A stretch of 24,306 nt of DNA from Xanthoparmelia taractica (Eukaryota; Ascomycota; Lecanoromycetes; Lecanorales; Parmeliaceae), in contig JANQBS010000427.1 of NCBI GenBank assembly GCA_033085395.1, positions 1 through 24,306 of the forward strand, in the 5' to 3' direction. The position numbers and the translations under genes were made by a program. Below the pieces are notes generated by a model. That model was not told the origin of the DNA, made no database searches, and worked only from the letters and a program-made list of their open reading frames with translations. Shown here in pieces: positions 18,600 to 24,306 of the stretch. Each line of letters begins with the position of its first letter. Position 1 is the first letter of the stretch.

Positions 18600-20200
18600 A
18601 TATCTTATTTAAATAATTATTACGTGTGTTATAATCGGCCGAAGGCACTCACTATAAACTTAGCTAAGTTCATCTTTATCGTATTAATTTTAATCTCAAC
18701 TCGGGCGAGTTTCGCACAAAAAAGTAATTCTATTTAAAAATTCAGAGAAAACTATTACTTTCTTATAAAATCGAACGATATCTTAATATTATATCACTTA
18801 CTTAACGAACTATTTATAGTCTTTATAGAATGCCTCGGGGTATGAAGTAAGGCGCGAGAGGTCTTTAGGCGAGAATAGACCCCGTAATCTATCTCACGCT
18901 ACCTCTTAATCTAGAACATTATCTTAAGAATATTTTAAATCGACGAGTATCTATATTATTTAGAAACACTCTTCGCGCGCTCGAGAATCTTATCTTCGCC
19001 TAAAATATAGTTATTTAAGAATAGCTAATTTAATAAATTAATACGAATTTTAAGAAGTTTCTAATTATTTTAAATAAGCTTCGCGAATAGCGCGATCTTA
19101 AGATAAAAGTTATTTAATTATACGACTCTTTACTTAAAGAAAACTCTAATTATAAGTTAAAATATAAGAAAGAATAAAGAAAGAAGAAGAAGACTAGAAC
19201 TACACTCGATCGGCTTTAAGTAGTCTATAATTATCTATAATAACAAGTGTAAAATCTTCAATATCAACTTCGAAGATCTCGTAAGAAATCTATTAATTCG
19301 ATATAGATTTAAATCTCAGCTAGACGCTTCGAAAAGTTTTTTTACTCTTTAATATTAATCGATAAAAAAGAATCTTAATAAAATAATTAAATTAATTAAA
19401 TATTTAATAAGCTAAAGATTAATTAAGATTATTTCGATAATAAGATAATTAAGATCGCTTACGTTAAGTCACGCACTAATAAAAAAGTAGCTAAAGTTAT
19501 CTATACTTAATCTTATTATCTAAGCTTCGATCTCTATTAAATTATTAATAAGATTCTAAACGATTTATAGAAATTATTTAAAAACTCGAATTATAAAGTA
19601 AATAGAGCCCGCGAGTATAAGGTCTTAAAGTAGAAAAATCTCTCGTTTAGCGACTTCTATTAAGACTTTAGACGTCTCGCTATAAAATTAAGTATATTAA
19701 ATAAAGTCTAACTTCGAGATATAGATAAAAAGCTCGCTTCTCGTCTTCGTATAGTCTAAGCTAACTCTTCTATCGAGTTTATTACGATATTTTTCTTAAA
19801 AGTATTCTTAACTTAAATAAATAATAAATATCGTATTATATATTAAAAAAAGATAATTAAGAAAATTAAGGACGTAATAAATAAGGTACGAGTTTCTAAG
19901 CGTGTAATGTTTATATCTAATTCTATAAATATTTTCTTTCCTCGAATAAATCTAATTTCTCGACGCTTCTTCTCCGCTATAAAGTAATAATAGCGAAAGA
20001 CTATTAAAAATTAAAAGAAAAATATCTACTATATCTATTATAAGAAGAAATACTTATTATTCGCTTACTCGAAACGTTAATTTCCTTATTAAATTAATAA
20101 GATAAAAGATTAGATTAAAGAGAATTTCGTGAAGTTGAAGTCTAAATAATTCGACTCGAAAAACTTATAATCTTATTTATAGTTACGGATTAAGATAAGA
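18600..20200 (+). pseudogene. gag relic with destroyed CCHC zinc knuckle
   Basis: The region between the 5' LTR and pol is where Gag belongs. Most of it is too mutated to read. At 20027-20068 the plus strand gives the exact spacing of a retroviral-type zinc knuckle, C-x2-C-x4-H-x4-C, but with Tyr at all four metal positions (YYIYYKKKYLLFAY). TGT/TGC to TAT/TAC and CAC to TAC are the expected RIP changes. Its frame is offset from the pol frame, which fits separate gag and pol frames or an old indel. Gag borders are estimates. Confidence 0.6.
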
Positions 20201-20219
20201 TTCTATTCTTATATAATCT

Positions 20220-23200
20220 AGAAGAGACTCGACGTAAGTTATTTGTAGCGAAATTATTTCTAGCTCGAGAAAGCCTAACTTTTTAAGGAAAAATCTATTA
20301 CGTTTAAATTCTTATTAATATCGAGGCTATCGAGTACGCGTTTATTAATAAACGTTTAATTTATAAGATTTATTAGCTACTAAGTATATAACTCGTTTCT
20401 CTTATAAAGTCTAGACTAATTTGAGACTATAACGAGTAATTTAATAAGAAGTTTATTACGTATATTATATACTTAAATCTTATTCTTTCGAGGTATAAGA
20501 AATTTATAATCTTAATGCTTATAGCGGATTTAAGATAATACGTAGTTATTCTAGGCAAATTATAAATAAATCGCTTTAATATACTTTTAGATATAAGTAA
20601 TAATTTTATTCTTTTTCGAGATTATTCGTTATAAACTTCTTTTATTTCCCTTACTTATTTCTCTATAAAATCGATATTCTTAATTAAGATTTCTAAATTA
20701 ACTTAATCTCGACTAAAGATTCTTATTCGCTTATAACCTATATCTAAAAATTATTTATTCTCTATTTATAGTATCGCTACGATCTCTTTTACGATATTAA
20801 TTAAATAGATAAAGTATTTTAAAACTTAATTATTCGCGATATCGATAAAAGATATCGATTAAGATATAGTATATAACGCTAAGTCTAAAGCGAAAGAAAT
20901 TAGTCTCTCTTTGGTGAAGACTACTATCTAGAAACTAGACGACGTTAAGAAGCTACTCTCTTCTTAATATTATAAATTTCTAGATATCTTTAATCGTTTT
21001 AAAATTAATTAGCTTTCTTCGTATCGTTTTTATAATTATAAGATCGAGTTTATTAATAACTTTAAGTCGCCTTAGAATCGCGTCTATCGTATATCTTTCT
21101 ATAAGCTTTAAAAGATTAAAGAATATTTAATAAATAATCTATTTAAGGGCTTTATTACTTCTAATAAGACTTTTTATTCGTTATTAATTCTATTTATCTT
21201 AAAGAATAATAATAATCTTCGTTTCTATATAAATTATCGAAAATTAAATATTATAACAAAATATAATTAATATTTACTTTCTTTAATAGAGGAGGTTATT
21301 AATAAAATTAGAGAATATCGATATCTCACTCGCCTAGATATTATCGTTATATTTAATAAGCTACGAATGGACCCCGATAGTAAGAACTATATAATCTTTA
21401 TTATAGTTCTCGAAGCGTATAAGTATCGAGTACTATTCTTCGAACTGACGAATAAATCGAGCACGTTTCAATAATATATTAATAATATTCTATTCGATTT
21501 CTTAAACAACTTCTATTAAGTCTATTTAGATAATATTCTTATCTATAGTTAAAAGAAGACGAAACATTAAAAGCACGTTAAATAAGTTCTTTAACGTTTG
21601 CGAAAGGCTGATTTATAGGCTAATATTAAGAAATACGAATTCGATATCGAAGAAATCGTGTTTTTAGGTATTATTATATCAGGGATTAATCTACGAATAA
21701 ACTCTCGCAAGATCGAGATTATATTTAATTAAAGCACTCCTATAAATCTAAAGAAGATTTAAGACTTTATTAAATTTATTAACTTCTATCGACGCTTTAT
21801 CTCTTAGTTCTTCAAATTAATTAAATCTCTAATTAATCTCACGAAGAAGAATATTTTCTTTATCTAAAATAAGATCTATATTAAATTATTCGAAGATCTC
21901 AAAAAGCGTGTAATTACTATCTTAATCCTACGTCACTTTAATCTTAAACGTTAGACTATTCTTAAGACCGATTCTTTTAATTACGTATTAAGAGAAATCT
22001 TATCTTAATATAATAACGATAAAGTTCTTTACTCGATAATACTCTATAATAAAAGTATAATCTTAGCGAAATGTAACTATTATATCTATAATAAAGAGTT
22101 ATTAATAATTATTCGATGCTTCGAATATTAACGATTAGAATTAGAATATATCGAGCTATTTATTTAAGTGTTTACTAATTATTAGATCTTAAAAATCTTC
22201 ATAGAAAATAAGAAGCTTATACGCCGTTAAGCCCGCTATCTAGATATTCTATTTAAATTTAATTTTTAAATTATCTTTCGTGCGAAAATAGTTAATAGTA
22301 AAGCCGACGCTCTAATAAGAATATTATTATCTATTTCGACAAATAAAGCTAATAAAAGAAGTTAACATTAATATCAAACGATTCTTATCTCAAACCGCGT
22401 TTAAATTCGAGTTATAAAGCTCGAAGAAGATCTATTTAAACGAATTCATAAGGCTAATCAAGAGAACTCTATATATAATAAATTTCGTGAAGCAATAAGT
22501 TATAATTAGATCAAACTTCATGATTACACGCTAAGTCGATATCGTATCGTTAATAAGACTCTCTTCAAGAACGAATTACTATAGGTCTTGACCGAGTTTT
22601 ATACGAAGCTATTAAAAAAGATTTATAATTAATCTTCTAGTAATTATTTAGGAATACGAAGAACGATTAACTTACTTCTACGTTACTACTATTAACCTAG
22701 CTACGTTAATACGATTAAATAGTATATTCGTAATTATCATTACTATCAACGTAGTAAGGTCCCTTAGAATAAAATAAATAAATTATTAATATTATTCTTA
22801 ATTTCTCAAGGTCGTTGATAGAACGTTTCTATGAATTTTATCACCGATCTACTCTTATTAGACGATTTTAACGCTATCTATATTCTTATATATCGTCTTA
22901 CGAAGAAACGTTATTATATATTCTATCACTAAAAAGATAATAATTATTTATTCGAGAAACTCACTTAGATTCTTATATGAAACCTCTTTCGATTATACGG
23001 GTTATTATAATCTCTTACATTAGATAAAGATATATAATTTATATCTACGCTCTAAAAAAGCCTCTATAAGCGTCTACGCATTAAGGTTAACTTATTTATC
23101 GTTTATTATTTCGAAATAGATAATTAGATCGAGAGAACTAATTAGAATATAAAGCGAGGTCTTTATATCTATTACAATTACTTACAAAACGATTAAGTTA

Positions 23201-23910
23201 AATAAATCTTTATAATGAAATTTAATAATAATAATAATATCTTATTCGCTATATTTTTTACTTTCTTCTACTTTAATCGAGATTTTTACTCTCGTATATT
23301 CTTCGATTAGAATTATACTTTTTATAAGATTACACGCGAGCGCTTATAAGTCTTAAAGATAAAAAATATTACGATTAAGATGAAAGAGATTCTAAAGTTT
23401 AAATGATCTTAATTAGCGAAAATACGTAGAGTTATAAAGATATAGATAAATAAATATCGTAAGAAGATTACTTATAATGTGAGCGATTAGATCTAACTAT
23501 CGTTTAAAAATATTAGAATTAAATATCTCTATAAGAATCTCGAAGATAAGTAACTCGATTTATATAGAGTTCTTAAGAGAGTCAATATCTTATATCGTTT
23601 AGAACTTTCTTATAATATAAGAATTTATCTTGTCTTTAGCCCTAAGATACTTAGGTCTACGGCTATAAACTCTCTATTAGAATAGAAATACGATTTTCTT
23701 AAATCTATAATAGTTAATAAGAAAGAGTTATAAGACGTAAACGATATATTAGACTTTAGACGTTATTATAGACGACTTTAATATAAAGTTATATAAATCG
23801 ATCTAAATAGAGATAATAACTAATATTATACGAATTAAGATAAGTTCGAAGACTTTAAGGAAGTGGTGAATAAATTCCATAAACGATATCTCAACAAACC
23901 GCGCTAGGCC
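20220..23910 (+). pseudogene. pol relic: protease, RT, RNase H, integrase, chromodomain
   Basis: One plus-strand frame carries every domain, interrupted only by stops. Protease-like: NIEAIEYAFINKR at 20317, where the family has D-x-GA. Reverse transcriptase: LRMDPDS at 21361, FFELTN...STFQ, and the catalytic box YLDN at 21523-21534 in place of YLDD. RNase H: TDS near 21967, AKCNYYIYNKELL near 22065, KADAL at 22300. Integrase: an HHCC-like zone near 22620-22760 with Tyr replacing Cys, then SMNFITDL near 22828 where the first catalytic Asp has become Asn; LDKDI and IERTN keep the other two acidic positions. Chromodomain: DVNDILDFRRYYRRL at 23734 through FHKRYLNKP near 23904. The phase is constant from 20317 to 23904, so no net indel has occurred. 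The protein is non-functional. Confidence 0.9.
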
Positions 23911-24099
23911 CAATACGAAACCAGACTACGATTGACTTTTATTTATTATTTGAGACCTATTCGCTAACATAGCGATGCACTTAACCCGGCCCGAGTATCT
24001 CACACCTCGTATCTATATCAGCATACGTTTCTTCTAGGCGTTCTAAATCGTTTCTGTATACGAATACTATTCTTCTATAGCGCTAAGATATCGTTATTT

Positions 24100-24110
24100 A
24101 AGAAGAGAGG
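24100..24110 (+). other. Polypurine tract of the chromovirus
   Basis: AAGAAGAGAGG lies three bases before the TGTTACG start of the 3' LTR. This is where the primer for plus-strand DNA synthesis must be in an LTR retrotransposon, and it independently supports 24114 as the LTR border. Confidence 0.75.
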
Positions 24111-24113
24111 TAA

Positions 24114-24306
24114 TGTTACGAGTATAACGACCATATAGACCTACAACACCAAGTCGGCTTATCTTATCAAATAGGATTACGGCTTTCCTTTCCAATTGGG
24201 ACTAGCCTCTATAGGCCTTAGCGTTCCTCATAGATATTTCTTCCCAGCTAGATAGTTCCTCCTTAGACTTAATTTATTCGTTACACATTATTATTAACTT
24301 AATCTA
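24114..24306 (+). repeat. 3' LTR of the chromovirus, truncated by window end
   Basis: This is the second copy of the 193 bp at 17737-17929, same orientation, no gaps. It has lost one of the two CCTTCCCAATTGGGACTA units by point changes (first unit now reads differently, second nearly kept). Neither LTR is uniformly more mutated: each holds C or G at sites where the other has T or A. Confidence 0.88.

Larger units (their letters stand above)
17737..24306 (+). mobile_element. RIP-inactivated Ty3/gypsy chromovirus, 3' end cut by window
   Basis: Fungal LTR retrotransposon in sense orientation. The 5' LTR begins at 17737 (TGTTACGAG...) and the 3' LTR copy begins at 24114. Start-to-start distance is 6,377 bp, so the full element is at least 6.57 kb. 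Between them lie a gag relic, then pol in the order protease, reverse transcriptase, RNase H, integrase and chromodomain, and a polypurine tract before the 3' LTR. Integrase after RT/RNase H defines Ty3/gypsy, and the C-terminal chromodomain defines chromoviruses. The whole element carries CpA-to-TpA-type mutations and many stops, so it cannot make protein. The chromodomain and its position in AT-rich DNA fit targeting to heterochromatin. Confidence 0.93.

Overview
The window looks like a piece of a filamentous ascomycete genome, most likely a Dothideomycete. The protein-coding genes have short GT-AG introns (43 to 99 bp in the well-supported models). One gene carries the 'LP.EIRN.IY' F-box-like start that is very common in that class. 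The flanks are AT-rich blocks in which CpA and TpG are nearly absent while CpG survives, the signature of repeat-induced point mutation (RIP). The species assignment is an inference.

Layout: (1) 1 to about 6.2 kb is a strongly RIP-mutated, gene-free block with tandem repeats, an Arg-Ser-type repeat and a pair of 148-bp direct repeats at 5013 and 5465. (2) About 6.2 to 7.9 kb is a transition zone with one decayed minus-strand reading frame and a GC-rich hairpin. (3) 7.9 to 16.3 kb is a gene island of normal composition with four genes. These are a BOR1-type borate/anion transporter (+, four exons), an F-box-like/TPR-like uncharacterised protein (+), the beta subunit of mitochondrial 3-methylcrotonyl-CoA carboxylase (-, six exons), and an uncharacterised ascomycete-type protein (-, three exons). 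(4) 16.5 to 17.7 kb is AT-rich and holds three copies of one 137 to 142 bp element, each flanked by its own perfect 5-bp target-site duplication, so they look like solo LTRs. (5) 17,737 to the window end is a RIP-killed Ty3/gypsy chromovirus. It has a 5' LTR, a gag relic with a destroyed zinc knuckle, and one pol frame running protease-RT-RNase H-integrase-chromodomain without a net indel. A polypurine tract and the first 193 bp of the 3' LTR follow, cut by the window edge.

The four genes do not form an obvious pathway or cluster. BOR1 (plasma-membrane boron/anion export) and MccB (leucine breakdown in mitochondria) are housekeeping-type functions, and the other two are of unknown role. I see no tRNA, rRNA, CRISPR array or defence system. 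The most notable items are the clustered solo LTRs with three clean target-site duplications, the indel-free RIP death of the chromovirus, and the internal frame break in the F-box-like gene.
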